Positions 23,246 through 37,004 are shown, counted from the first letter of the stretch. The stretch is 64,000 nt of DNA from Petrolisthes cinctipes (GCA_033782935.1 JAWQEG010000486.1:2418001-2482000); one strand, 5' to 3'. Numbers and translations are program-made. The notes: generated from the letters alone by a model not told the origin.

Positions 23246-25730
23246 GTAGGCATGTACAGATTGCTTCTGGGACCCCAAAATATTGATTTTTTGGGTGTTT
23301 TGAGCCTGAATTTGAGATATAAACGGGTACAGAAGATACATGCACATATTGACATTGGGTACCAAAAATATCGATTTTCAGCATGTTTTGGGCCTGAATT
23401 TTGAAAATACTCTAACACGGAGTAGGCATGTACAGATCGCTTCTGGGACCCCAAAATATCGAATTTTCGGGTGTTTAGGTCCAGAATTTGAGATATAAAC
23501 GGGTACAGAAGATGCATGCACATATCGACTTTTGGGCACCTAAAAGATCGATTTTAAGTATGTTTTTAGCCTGTATTTTGAAAATACTCTAACACGGAGT
23601 AGGCATGTACAGATCGCTTCTGGGACCTCTAAATATCGAATTTTCGAGTGTTTTAGGACTGAATTTGAGATATCGATTTTTTGGCACCTAAAATGTCGAT
23701 TTTTAGCATGTTTTTAGCCTATATTTTGAAAATATTCTAGCACTGTGTAGGCATGTACAGATTGCTTCTGGGACCCCAAAATATTGAATTTTCGGGTGTT
23801 TTGAGCCTGAATTTGAGATATAAACGGGTACAGAAGATACATGCACATATTGACTTTGGGCATCTAAAATATCGATTTTCAGCATGTTTTGGGCCTGTAT
23901 TTTGAAAATACTCTAACACTGTACAGATTGCTTCTGGGACCCCAAAATATTGAATTTTCGGGTGTTTTGAGCCTGAATTTGAGATATAAACGGGTACTGA
24001 AGATGCATGCACATATCGACTTTTGTGCACCTAAAAGATCGATTTTCAGTATGTTTTGAGCATGTATTTTGAAAATACTCTAACACGGAGTAGGCATGTA
24101 CAGATCGCTTCTGGGACCCCTAAATATCGAATTTTCGGGTGTTTTGGGACTGAATTTGAGATATCGAATTTTTGGCACCTAAAAGATCGATTTTTAGCAT
24201 GTTTTTAGCCTATATTTTGAAAATATTCTAGCACTGAGTAGGCATGTACAGATTGCTTCTGGGACCCCAAAATATTGAATTTTAGGGTGTTTTGATCCTG
24301 AATTTGAGATATAAACGGGTACAGAAGATACATGCACATATTGACTTTGGGCATCTAAAATATCGATTTTCAGCATGTTTTGGGCCTGTATTTTGAAAAT
24401 ACTCTAGCACTGTACAGATTGCTTCTGGGACCCCAAAATATTGAATTTTCGGGTGTTTTGAGCCTGAATTTGAGATATAAACGGGTACTGAAGATGCATG
24501 CACATATCGACTTTTGTGCACCTAAAAGATCGATTTTCAGTATGTTTTGAGCATGTATTTTGAAAATACTCTAACACGGAGTAGGCATGTACAGATCGCT
24601 TCTGGGACCCCTACATATCGAATTTTCGGGTGTTTTGGGACTGAATTTGAGATATTGACTTTTTGGCACCTAAAAGATCGATTTTTAGCATGTTTTTAGC
24701 CTATATTTTGAAAATATTCTAGCACTGAGTAGGCATGTACAGATTGCTTCTGGGACCCCAAAATATTGAATTTTCGGGTGTTTTGAGCCTGAATTTGAGA
24801 TATAAACGGGTACAGAAGATACATGCACATATTGACTTTGGGCATCTAAAATATCGATTTTCAGCATGTTTTGGGCCTGCATTTTGAAAATACTCTAACA
24901 CTGAGTAGGCATGTACAGATCGCTTCTGGGACCCCAAAATATCGAATTTTCGGGAGTTTAGGGCCAGAATTTGAGATATAAACGGGTATAGAAGATGAAT
25001 GCACATATCGACTTTTGGGCACCTAAAAGATCGATTTTCAGTATGTTTTTGGCCTGTATTTTGAAAATACTCTAACACGGAGTAGGCATGTACAGATCGC
25101 TTCTGGGACCCCTAAATATCGAATTTTCGGGTGTTTTGGGACTGAATTTGAGATATAAACGGGTACTGAAGATGCATGCACATATCGACTTTTGTGCACC
25201 TAAAAGATCGATTTTCAGTATGTTTTGAGCATGTATTTTGAAAATACTCTAACACGGAGTAGGCATGTACAGATCGCTTCTGGGACCCCTAAATATCGAA
25301 TTTTCGGGTGTTTTGGGACTGAATTTGAGATATCGACTTTTTGGCATCTAAAAGATTGATTTTTAGCATGTTTTTAGCCTATATTTTGAAAATATTCTAG
25401 CACTGAGTAGGCATGTACAGATTGCTTCTGGGACCCCAAAATATTGAATTTTCGGGTGTTTTGAGCCTGAATTTGAGATATAAACGGGTACAGAAGATAC
25501 ATGCACATATTGACTTTCGGCACCAAAAATATCGATTTTCAGTATGTTTTGGGCCTGAATTTTGAAAATACTCTAACACGGAGTAGGCATGTACAGATCG
25601 CTTCTGGGACCCCTAAATATCGAATTTTCGGGTGTTTTGGGACTGAATTTGAGATATCGATTTTCTGGCACCTAAAAGATCGATTTTTAGCATGTTTTTA
25701 GCCTATATTTTGAAAATATTCTAGCACTGA
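23246..25730 (+). repeat. 2485-bp block, copy 1
   Basis: Five units: trimer 23246-23746, two 491-bp trimers (23747-24237, 24238-24728), a 678-bp tetramer (24729-25406) and a 324-bp A-C dimer (25407-25730). The 491-bp units each have a 10-bp deletion at the A/B junction. Private variants include gacattgggtacc, ttttaagtatg, tattttagggtgttttgatcctg, cctgcattttg, and the C/B hybrid at 25082-25258. Confidence 0.9.
25082..25258 (+). repeat. C/B hybrid monomer, full length (177 bp)
   Basis: It starts as C1 (gacccctaaatatcg, gttttgggactg) and, after ctgaatttgagatat, continues as B1 (aaacgggtactgaag, tgtgcacc, gagcatg). So it is C-like but has the 29 bp that C monomers lack. An exact second copy of this arrangement is at 27567-27743. 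Confidence 0.85.
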
Positions 25731-28215
25731 GTAGGCATGTACAGATTGCTTCTGGGACCCCAAAATATTGATTTTTTGGGTGTTTTGAGCCTGAATTTGA
25801 GATATAAACGGGTACAGAAGATACATGCACATATTGACATTGGGTACCAAAAATATCGATTTTCAGCATGTTTTGGGCCTGAATTTTGAAAATACTCTAA
25901 CACGGAGTAGGCATGTACAGATCGCTTCTGGGACCCCAAAATATCGAATTTTCGGGTGTTTAGGGCCAGAATTTGAGATATAAACGGGTACAGAAGATGC
26001 ATGCACATATCGACTTTTGGGCACCTAAAAGATCGATTTTAAGTATGTTTTTAGCCTGTATTTTGAAAATACTCTAACACGGAGTAGGCATGTACAGATC
26101 GCTTCTGGGACCTCTAAATATCGAATTTTCGAGTGTTTTAGGACTGAATTTGAGATATCGATTTTTTGGCACCTAAAATGTCGATTTTTAGCATGTTTTT
26201 AGCCTATATTTTGAAAATATTCTAGCACTGTGTAGGCATGTACAGATTGCTTCTGGGACCCCAAAATATTGAATTTTCGGGTGTTTTGAGCCTGAATTTG
26301 AGATATAAACGGGTACAGAAGATACATGCACATATTGACTTTGGGCATCTAAAATATCGATTTTCAGCATGTTTTGGGCCTGTATTTTGAAAATACTCTA
26401 ACACTGTACAGATTGCTTCTGGGACCCCAAAATATTGAATTTTCGGGTGTTTTGAGCCTGAATTTGAGATATAAACGGGTACTGAAGATGCATGCACATA
26501 TCGACTTTTGTGCACCTAAAAGATCGATTTTCAGTATGTTTTGAGCATGTATTTTGAAAATACTCTAACACGGAGTAGGCATGTACAGATCGCTTCTGGG
26601 ACCCCTAAATATCGAATTTTCGGGTGTTTTGGGACTGAATTTGAGATATCGAATTTTTGGCACCTAAAAGATCGATTTTTAGCATGTTTTTAGCCTATAT
26701 TTTGAAAATATTCTAGCACTGAGTAGGCATGTACAGATTGCTTCTGGGACCCCAAAATATTGAATTTTAGGGTGTTTTGATCCTGAATTTGAGATATAAA
26801 CGGGTACAGAAGATACATGCACATATTGACTTTGGGCATCTAAAATATCGATTTTCAGCATGTTTTGGGCCTGTATTTTGAAAATACTCTAGCACTGTAC
26901 AGATTGCTTCTGGGACCCCAAAATATTGAATTTTCGGGTGTTTTGAGCCTGAATTTGAGATATAAACGGGTACTGAAGATGCATGCACATATCGACTTTT
27001 GTGCACCTAAAAGATCGATTTTCAGTATGTTTTGAGCATGTATTTTGAAAATACTCTAACACGGAGTAGGCATGTACAGATCGCTTCTGGGACCCCTACA
27101 TATCGAATTTTCGGGTGTTTTGGGACTGAATTTGAGATATTGACTTTTTGGCACCTAAAAGATCGATTTTTAGCATGTTTTTAGCCTATATTTTGAAAAT
27201 ATTCTAGCACTGAGTAGGCATGTACAGATTGCTTCTGGGACCCCAAAATATTGAATTTTCGGGTGTTTTGAGCCTGAATTTGAGATATAAACGGGTACAG
27301 AAGATACATGCACATATTGACTTTGGGCATCTAAAATATCGATTTTCAGCATGTTTTGGGCCTGCATTTTGAAAATACTCTAACACTGAGTAGGCATGTA
27401 CAGATCGCTTCTGGGACCCCAAAATATCGAATTTTCGGGAGTTTAGGGCCAGAATTTGAGATATAAACGGGTATAGAAGATGAATGCACATATCGACTTT
27501 TGGGCACCTAAAAGATCGATTTTCAGTATGTTTTTGGCCTGTATTTTGAAAATACTCTAACACGGAGTAGGCATGTACAGATCGCTTCTGGGACCCCTAA
27601 ATATCGAATTTTCGGGTGTTTTGGGACTGAATTTGAGATATAAACGGGTACTGAAGATGCATGCACATATCGACTTTTGTGCACCTAAAAGATCGATTTT
27701 CAGTATGTTTTGAGCATGTATTTTGAAAATACTCTAACACGGAGTAGGCATGTACAGATCGCTTCTGGGACCCCTAAATATCGAATTTTCGGGTGTTTTG
27801 GGACTGAATTTGAGATATCGACTTTTTGGCATCTAAAAGATTGATTTTTAGCATGTTTTTAGCCTATATTTTGAAAATATTCTAGCACTGAGTAGGCATG
27901 TACAGATTGCTTCTGGGACCCCAAAATATTGAATTTTCGGGTGTTTTGAGCCTGAATTTGAGATATAAACGGGTACAGAAGATACATGCACATATTGACT
28001 TTCGGCACCAAAAATATCGATTTTCAGTATGTTTTGGGCCTGAATTTTGAAAATACTCTAACACGGAGTAGGCATGTACAGATCGCTTCTGGGACCCCAA
28101 AATATCGAATTTTCGGGTGTTTTGGGACTGAATTTGAGATATCGATTTTCTGGCACCTAAAATGTCGATTTTTAGCATGTTTTTAGCCTATATTTTGAAA
28201 ATATTCTAGCACTGT
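25731..28215 (+). repeat. 2485-bp block, copy 2
   Basis: Tandem copy of 23246-25730 with identical unit structure (501, 491, 491, 678, 324 bp) and the same private variants. Differences I noticed are gtttagggccag for gtttaggtccag early in the block and, in the final dimer, ccccaaaatatcg and aaaatgtcg here where copy 1 has cccctaaatatcg and aaaagatcg. Most of the block reads as identical, suggesting a recent duplication. Confidence 0.9.
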
Positions 28216-29531
28216 GTAGGCATGTACAGATTGCTTCTGGGACCCCAAAATATTGAATTTTCGGGTGTTTTGAGCCTGAATTTGAGATATAAACGGGTAC
28301 AGAAGATACATGCACATATTGACTTTGGGCATCTAAAATATCGATTTTCAACATGTTTTGGGCCTGTATTTTGAAAATACTCTAACACTGAGTAGGCATG
28401 TACAGATTGCTTCTGGGACCCCAAAATATTGAATTTTCGGGTGTTTTGAGCCTGAATTTGAGATATAAACGGGTACTGAAGATGCATGCACATATCGACT
28501 TTTGTGCACCTAAAAGATCGATTTTCAGTATGTTTTGAGCATGTATTTTGAAAATACTCTAACACGGAGTAGGCATGTACAGATCGCTTCTGGGACCCCT
28601 AAATATCGAATTTTCGGGTGTTTTGGGACTGAATTTGAGATATCGAATTTTTGGCACCTAAAAGATCGATTTTTAGCATGTTTTTAGCCTATATTTTGAA
28701 AATATTCTAGCACTGAGTAGGCATGTACAGATTGCTTCTGGGACCCCAAAATATTGAATTTTAGGGTGTTTTGAGCCTGAATTTGAGATATAAACGGGTA
28801 CAGAAGATACATGCACATATTGACTTTGGGCATCTAAAATATCGATTTTCAGCATGTTTTGGGCCTGTATTTTGAAAATACTCTAGCACTGTACAGATTG
28901 CTTCTGGGACCCCAAAATATTGAATTTTCGGGTGTTTTGAGCCTGAATTTGAGATATAAACGGGTACTGAAGATGCATGCACATATCGACTTTTGTGCAC
29001 CTAAAAGATCGATTTTCAGTATGTTTTGAGCATGTATTTTGAAAATACTCTAACACGGAGTAGGCATGTACAGATCGCTTCTGGGACCCCTACATATCGA
29101 ATTTTCGGGTGTTTTGGGACTGAATTTGAGATATTGACTTTTTGGCACCTAAAAGATTGATTTTTAGCATGTTTTTAGCCTATATTTTGAAAATATTCTA
29201 GCACTGAGTAGGCATGTACAGATTGCTTCTGGGACCCCAAAATATTGAATTTTCGGGTGTTTTGAGCCTGAATTTGAGATATAAACGGGTACAGAAGATA
29301 CATGCACATATTGACTTTCGGCACCAAAAATATCGATTTTCAGTATGTTTTGGGCCTGAATTTTGAAAATACTCTAACACGGAGTAGGCATGTACAGATC
29401 GCTTCTGGGACCCCAAAATATCGAATTTTCGGGTGTTTTGGGACTGAATTTGAGATATCGATTTTCTGGCACCTAAAATGTCGATTTTTAGCATGTTTTT
29501 AGCCTATATTTTGAAAATATTCTAGCACTGT
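28216..29531 (+). repeat. 1316-bp block: truncated third copy
   Basis: Trimer 28216-28716, 491-bp trimer 28717-29207 and A-C dimer 29208-29531. The 491-bp unit repeats the aattttagggtg variant of 24238 and 26723, and the dimer repeats 27892-28215. The following trimer at 29532 shares tttcaacatg with the one at 28216. So a 1316-bp period is superimposed on the 2485-bp one, with the middle of the block (501 + 678 bp) missing. Confidence 0.8.
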
Positions 29532-32516
29532 GTAGGCATGTACAGATTGCTTCTGGGACCCCAAAATATTGAATTTTCGGGTGTTTTGAGCCTGAATTTG
29601 AGATATAAACGGGTACAGAAGATACATGCACATATTGACTTTGGGCATCTAAAATATCGATTTTCAACATGTTTTGGGCCTGTATTTTGAAAATACTCTA
29701 ACACTGAGTAGGCATGTACAGATTGCTTCTGGGACCCCAAAATATTGAATTTTCGGGTGTTTTGAGCCTGAATTTGAGATATAAACGGGTACTGAAGATG
29801 CATGCACATATCGACTTTTGTGCACCTAAAAGATCGATTTTCAGTATGTTTTGAGCATGTATTTTGAAAATACTCTAACACGGAGTAGGCATGTACAGAT
29901 CGCTTCTGGGACCCATAAATATCGAATTTTCGGGTGTTTTGGGACTGAATTTGAGATATTGACTTTTTGGCACCTAAAAGATCGATTTTTAGCATGTTTT
30001 TAGCCTATATTTTGAAAATATTCTAGCACTGTACAGATTGCTTCTGGGACCCCAAAATATTGAATTTTCGGGTGTTTTGAGCCTGAATTTGAGATATAAA
30101 CGGGTACAGAAGATACATGCACATATTGACTTTGGGCACCAAAAATATCGATTTTCAGCATGTTTTGGGCCTGAATTTTGAAAATACTCTAACACGGAGT
30201 AGGCATGTACAGATCGCTTCTGGGACCCCAAAATATCGAATTTTCGGGTGTTTAGGGCCAGAATTTGAGATATAAACGGGTACAGAAGATGCATGCACAT
30301 ATCGACTTTTGGGCACCTAAAAGATCGATTTTCAGTATGTTTTTTGCCTGTATTTTGAAAATACTCTAACACGGAGTAGGCATGTACAGATACCTTCTGG
30401 GACCTCTAAATATCGGATTTTCGGGTGTTTTGGGACTGAATTTGAGATATCGATTTTTTGGCACCTAAAATGTCGATTTTTAGCATGTTTTTAGCCTATA
30501 TTTTGAAAATATTCTAGCACTGTGTAGGCATGTACAGATTGCTTCTGGGACCCCAAAATATTGAATTTACGGTGTTTTGAGCCTGAATTTGAGATATAAA
30601 CGGGTACAGAAGATACATGCACATATTGACTTTGGGCATCTAAAATATCGATTTTCAGCATGTTTTGGCCCTGTATTTTGAAAATACTCTAACACTGAGT
30701 AGGCATGTACGGATTGCTTCTGGGACCCCAAAATATTGAATTTTCGGGTGTTTTGAGCCTGAATTTGAGATATAAACGGGTACTGAAGATGCATGCACAT
30801 ATCGACTTTTGTGCACCTAAAAGATCGATTTTCAGTATGTTTTGAGCATGTATTTTGTAAATACTCTAACACGGAGTAGGCATGTATAGATCGCTTCTGG
30901 GACCCCTAAATATCGAATTTTCGGGTGTTTTGGGACTGAATTTGAGATATCGACTTTTTGGCACCTAAAAGATCGATTTTTAGCATGTTTTTAGCCTATA
31001 TTTTGAAAATATTCTAGCACTGTACAGATTGCTTCTGGGACCCCAAAATATTGAATTTTCGGGTGTTTTGAGCCTGAATTTGAGATATAAACGGGTACAG
31101 AAGATACATGCACATATTGACTTTGGGCACCAAAAATATCGATTTTCAGCATGTTTTGGGGCTGAATTTTGAAAATACTCTTACACGGAGTAGGCATGTA
31201 CAGATCGCTTCTGGGACCCCAAAATATCGAATTTTCGGGTGTTTAGGGCCAGAATTTGAGATATAAACGGGTACAGAAGATGCATGCACATATCGACTTT
31301 TGGGCACCTAAAAGATCGATTTTCAGTATGTTTTTGGACTGTATTTTGAAAATACTCTAACACGGAGTAGGCATGTACAGATACCTTCTGGGACCTCTAA
31401 ATATCGAATTTTCGGGTGTTTTGGGACTGAATTTGAGATATCGATTTTTTGGCACCTAAAATGTCGATTTTTAGCATGTTTTTAGCCTATATTTTGAAAA
31501 TATTCTAGCACTGTGTAGGCATGTACAGATTGCTTCTGGGACCCCAAAATATTGAATTTTCGGGTGTTTTGAGCCTGAATTTGAGATATAAACGGGTACA
31601 GAAGATACATGCACATATTGACTTTGGGCATCTAAAATATCGATTTTCAGCATGTTTTGGGCCTGTATTTTGAAAATACTCTAACACTGAGTAGGCATGT
31701 ACAGATTGCTTCTGGGACCCCAAAATATTGAATTTTCGGGTGTTTTGAGCCTGAATTTGAGATATAAACGGGTACTAAAGATGCATGCACATATCGACAT
31801 TTGTGCACCTAAAAGATCGATTTTCAGTATGTTTTGAGCATGTATTTTGAAAATACTCTAACACGGAGTAGGCATGTACAGATCGCTTCTGGGACCCCTA
31901 AATATCGAATTTTCGGGTGTTTTGGGACTGAATTTGAGATATTGACTTTTTGGCACCTAAAAGATCGATATTTAGCATGTTTTTAGCCTATATTTTGAAA
32001 ATATTCTAGCACTGAGTAGGCATGTACAGATTGCTTCTGGGACCCCAAAATATTGAATTTTCGGGTGTTTTGAGCCTGAATTTGAGATATAAACGGGTAC
32101 AGAAGATACATGCACATATTGACTTTGGGCACCAAAAATATCGATTTTCAGCATGTTTTGGGCCTGAATTTTGAAAATACTCTAACACGGAGTAGGCATG
32201 TACAGATCGCTTCTGGGACCCCAAAATATCGAATTTTCGGGTGTTTAGGGCCAGAATTTGAGATATAAACGGGTACAGAAGATGCATGCACATATCGACT
32301 TTTGGGCACCTAAAAGATCGATTTTCAGTATGTTTTTGGCCTGTAATTTGAAAATACTCTAACACGGAGTAGTCATGTACAAATCGCTTCTGGGACCCCT
32401 AAATATCGAATTTTCGGGTGTTTTGGGACTGAATTTGAGATATCGACTTTTTGGCACCTAAAAGATCGATTTTTAGCATGTTTTTAGCCTATATTTTGAA
32501 AATATTCTAGCACTAA
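29532..32516 (+). repeat. Six trimers in perfect type 1 / type 2 alternation
   Basis: Unit starts are near 29532, 30033, 30524, 31024, 31515 and 32016; A states are 1-2-1-2-1-2. Both 30033 and 31024 follow a 10-bp junction deletion, which shortens the units they start to 491 bp. Private variants include tatcggattttcggg (30412), ttgaatttacggtg (30562, loss of 1 bp) and gtacggattg (30708). Confidence 0.85.
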
Positions 32517-32833
32517 GTACAGATTGCTTCTGGGACCCCAAAATATTGAATTTTCGGGTGTTTTGAGCCTGAATTTGAGATATAAACGGGTACTGAAGAT
32601 GCATGCACATATCGACTTGTGTGCACCTAAAAGATCGATTTTCAGTATGTTTTGAGCATGTATTTTGAAAATACTCTAACACGGAGTAGGCATGTACAGA
32701 TCGCTTCTGGGACCCCTAAATATCGAATTTTCGGGTGTTTTGGGACTGAATTTGAGATATCGACTTTTTGGCACCTAAAAGATCGATTTTTAGCATGTTT
32801 TTAGCCTATATTTTGAAAATATTCTAGCACTGA
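32517..32833 (+). repeat. Dimeric unit B1-C1 (317 bp) with 8-bp junction deletion
   Basis: It is a 325-bp-class dimer shortened by the 8-bp form of the junction deletion (cactaagtacagattg). A C1 monomer follows and ends in another 8-bp deletion (cactgagtacagattg). A private variant is gacttgtgtgcacc. Confidence 0.8.
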
Positions 32834-34826
32834 GTACAGATTGCTTCTGGGACCCCAAAATATTGAATTTTCGGGTGTTTTGAGCCTGAATTTGAGATAT
32901 AAACCGGTACAGAAGATACATGCACATATTGACTTTGGGCACCAAAAATATCGATTTTCAGCATGTTTTGGGCCTGAAATTTGAAAATACTCTAACACGG
33001 AGTAGGCATGTACAGATCGCTTCTGGGACCCCAAAATATCGAATTTTCAGGTGTTTAGGGCCAGAATTTGAGATATAAACGGGTACAGAAGATGCATGCA
33101 CATATCGACTTTTGGGCACCTAAAAGATCGATTTTCAGTATGTTTTTGGCCTGTATTTTGAAAATACTCTAACACGGAGTAGGCATGTACAGATACATTC
33201 TGGGACCTCTAAATATCGAATTTTCGGGTGTTTTGGGACTGAATTTGATATATCGATTTTTTGGCTCCTAAAATGTCGATTTTTAGCATGTTTTTAGCCT
33301 ATATTTTGAAAATATTCTAGCACTGTGTAGGCATGTACAGATTGCTTCTGGGACCCCAAAATATTGAATTTTCGGGTGTTTTGAGCCTGAATTTGAGATA
33401 TAAACGGGTACAGAAGATACATGCACATATTGACTTTGGGCATCTAAAATATCGATTTTTAGCATGTTTTGGGCCTGTATTTTGAAAATACTCTAACACT
33501 GAGTAGGCATGTACAGATTGCTTTTGGGACCCCAAAATATTGAATTTTTTTTGGTGTTTTGAGCCTGAATTTGAGATATAAACGGGTACTGAAGATGCAT
33601 GCACATATCGACTTTTGTGCACCTAAAAGATCGATTTTCAGTATGTTTTTAACATATATTTTGAAAATACTCTAACACGGAGTAGGCATGTACAGATACC
33701 TTCTGGGACCCCTAAATATCGAATTTTCGGGTGTTTTGGGACTGAATTTGAGATATAGACTTTTTGGCACATTAAAGATCGATTTTTAGCATGTTTTTAG
33801 CCTATATTTTGAAAATATTCTAGCACTGAGTACAGATTGCTTCTGGGACCCCAAAATATTGAATTTTTGGGTGTTTTGAGCCTGAATTTGAGATATAAAC
33901 GGGTACAGAAGATACATGCACATATTGACTTTGGGCATCTAAAATATCGATTTTCAGCATGTTTTGGGCCTTTTTTTTTTTTTAAATACTCTAACACTGA
34001 GTAGGCATGTACAGATTGCTTCTGGGACCCCAAAATATCGAATTTTCAGGTGTTTTTAGCCTGAATTTGAGATATAAACGGGTACTGAAGATGCATGCAC
34101 ATATCGACTTTTGTGCACCGAAAAGATCGATTTTCAGTATGTTTTTGGCCTGTATTTTGAAAATACTCTAACACGGAGTAGGCATGTACAGATCGCTTCT
34201 GGGACCCCTAAATATCGAATTTTCGGGTGTTTTGGGACTGAATTTGTGATATCGATTTTTTGGCACCTAAAATGTCGATTTTTAGCATGTTTTTAGCCTA
34301 TATTTTGAAAATATTCTAGCACTGTGTAGGCATGTACAGATTGCTTCTGGGACCCCAAAATATTGAATTTTCGGGTGTTTTGAGCCCGAATTTGAGATAT
34401 AAACGGGTACAGAAGATAGATGCACATATTGACTTTGGGCACCAAAGATATCGATTTTTAGCATGTTTTGGGCCTGAATTTTGAAAATACTCTAACACGG
34501 AGTAGGCATGTACAGATCGCTTCTGGGAACCCAAAATATCGAATTTTCGGGTGTTTAGGGCCAGAATTTGAGATATAAACGGGTATAGAAGATGCATGCA
34601 CATATCGACTTTTGGGCACCTAAAAGATCGATTTTCAGTATGTTTTTGGCCTGTATTTTGAAAATACTCTAACACGGAGTAGGCATGTACAGATACCTTC
34701 TGGGACCTCTAAATATCGAATTTTCGGGTGTTTTGGGACTGAATTTGAGATATCGATTTATTGGCACCTAAAATGTCGTTTTTTAGCATGTTTTTAGCCT
34801 ATATTTTGAAAATATTCTAGCACTGT
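32834..34826 (+). repeat. Four trimers with homopolymer-length variants
   Basis: Unit starts are near 32834, 33327, 33830 and 34326. The first is shortened by an 8-bp junction deletion. The second is 503 bp because tttt followed by cggg became a run of eight T then gg (33545-33552). The third has both an 8-bp junction deletion and a run of 13 T (33971-33983). Other private variants are gtttttaacatatatt (33645) and tttgtgatatcg (34244). Confidence 0.8.
33971..33983 (+). repeat. Thirteen-base T run replacing gtattttg in an A monomer
   Basis: The usual cctgtattttgaaaatact reads cc, 13 T, aaatact. Similar but 11-T forms occur at 44821-44831 and 48786-48796 in the ~4-kb duplicated block. It could be real homopolymer expansion or a consensus error. 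Confidence 0.7.
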
Positions 34827-37004
34827 GTAGGCATGTACAGATTGCTTCTGGGACCCCAAAATATTGAATTTTCGGGTGTTTTGAGCCTGAATTTGAGATA
34901 TAAACGGGTACAGATGATACATGCACATATTGACTTTGGGCATCTAAAATATCGATTTTCAGCATGTTTTGGGCCTGTATTTTTAAAAATACTCTAACAC
35001 TGAGTAGGCATGTACAGATTGCTTCTGAGACCCCAAAATATTGAATTTTCGGGTGTTTTGAGCCTGAATTTGAGATATAAACGGGTACTGAAGATGCATG
35101 CACATATCGACTTTTGTGCACCTAAAAGATCGATTTTCAGTATGTTTTGAGCATGTATTTTGAAAATACTCTAACACGGAGTAGGCATGTACAGATCGCT
35201 TCTGGGACCCCTAAATATCGAATTTTCGGGTGTTTTGGGACTGAATTTGAGATATCGACTTTTTGGCACCTAAAAGATCGATTTTTAGCATGTTTTTAGC
35301 CTATATTTTGAAAATATTCTAGCACTGAGTAGGCATGTACAGATTGCTTCTAGGACCCCAAAATATTGAATTTTCGGGTGTTTCGAGCCTGAATTTGAGA
35401 TATAAACGGGTACAGAAGATACATGCACATATTGACTTTGGGCTCCAAAAATATCGATTTTCAGCATGTTTTGGGCCTGAATTTTGAAAATACTCTAACA
35501 CGGAGTAGGCATGTACAGATCGCTTCTGGGACCCCAAAATATCGAATTTTCGGGTGTTTAGGGCCAGAATTTGAGGTATAAACGGGAACAGAAGATGCAT
35601 GCACATATCGACTTTTGGGCACCTAAAAGATCGATTTTCAGTATGTTTTGAGCATGTATTTTGAAAATACTCTAACACGGAGTAGGCATGTACAGATCGC
35701 TTCTGGGACCCCTAAATATCGAATTTTCGGGTGTTTTGGGACTGAATTTGAGATATAAACGGGTACAGAAGCATGATGCATGCACATATCGACTTTTGTG
35801 CACCTAAAAGATCGATTTTCAGTATGTTTTTGGCCTGTATTTTGAAAATACTACAACACGGAGTAGGCATGTACAGATACTTTCTGGGACCTCTAAATAT
35901 CGAATTTTCGGGTGTTTTGGGACTGAATTTGAGATATCGATTTTTTGGCACCTAAAATGTCGATTTTTAGCATGTTTTTAGCCTATATTTTGAAAATATT
36001 CTAGCACTGTGTAGGCACGTACAGATTGCTTCTGGGACCCAAAAATATTGAATTTTCGGGTGTTTTGAGCCTGAATTTGAGATATAAACTGGTACAGAAG
36101 ATACATGCACATATTGACTTTGGGCATCTAAAAGATCGATTTTCAGTATGTTTTTGGCCTGTATTTTGAAAATACTCTAACATGGAGTAGGCATGTACAG
36201 ATTGCTTCTGGGACCCCAAAATATTGAATTTTTGGGTGTTTTGAGCCTGAATTTGAGATATAAACGGGTACTGAAGATGCATGCACATATCGACTTTTGG
36301 GAACCTAAAAGATCGATTTTCAGTATGTTTTGAGCATGTATTTTGAAAATACTCTAACACGGAGTAGGCATGTATAGATCGCTTCTGGGACCCCTAAATA
36401 TCGAATTCTCGGGTGTTTTGGGACTGAATTTGAGATATCGACTTTTTGGCACCTAAAAGATCGATTTTTGGCATGTTTTTAGCCTATATTTTGAAAATAT
36501 TCTTGCACTGAGTACAGATTGCTTCTGGGACCCCAAAATATTGAATTTTCGGGTGTTTTGAGCCTGAATTTGAGATATAAACGGGTACAGAAGATACATG
36601 CACATATTGACTTTGGGCACCAAAAATATCGATTTTCAGCATGTTTTGGGCCTGAATTTTGAAAATACTCTAACACGGAGTAGGCATGTACAGATCGCTT
36701 CTGGGACCCCAAAATATCGAATTTTCGGGTGTTTAGGGCCAGAATTTGAGATATAAACGGGTACAGAAGATGCATGCACATATCGACTTTTGGGCACCTA
36801 AAAGATCGATTTTCAGTATGTTTTTGGCCTGTATTTTGAAAATACTCTAACATGGAGTAGGCATGTACAGATACCTTCTGGGACCTCTAAATATCGAATT
36901 TTCGGGTGTTTTGGGACTGAATTTGAGATATCGATTTTTTGGCACCTAAAATGTCGATTTTTAGCATGTTTTTAGCCTATATTTTGAAAATATTCTAGCA
37001 CTGT
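34827..37004 (+). repeat. Large duplicated block, copy 1 (2178 bp)
   Basis: Units at 34827 (502 bp, extra base in tatttttaaaaatac), 35329 (682-bp tetramer), 36011 (501) and 36512 (493, 8-bp junction deletion). Rare variants are cagatgatacatgc, tctgagacccc, ttgggctccaaaaa, ttgaggtataaacgggaacag, cagaagcatgatgcatgc, actacaacacgg, gtaggcacgtac, taaactggtac and cttgcactgagtacag. All recur downstream. Confidence 0.9.
35682..35862 (+). repeat. C/B hybrid monomer with 4-bp insertion (181 bp)
   Basis: It starts as C1 (gacccctaaat, gttttgggactg), then has the B-type segment after gagatat. It contains cagaagcatgatgcatgc, 4 bp longer than the usual cagaagatgcatgc, which looks like a catg slippage. Its second copy is at 38361-38541. 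Confidence 0.8.

Noticed and set aside
33961..33990. Poly-T run as the tail of an inserted retroelement in reverse orientation.
   Set aside because: The flanks are ordinary satellite on both sides with almost no length change, and no target-site duplication or element sequence is present.
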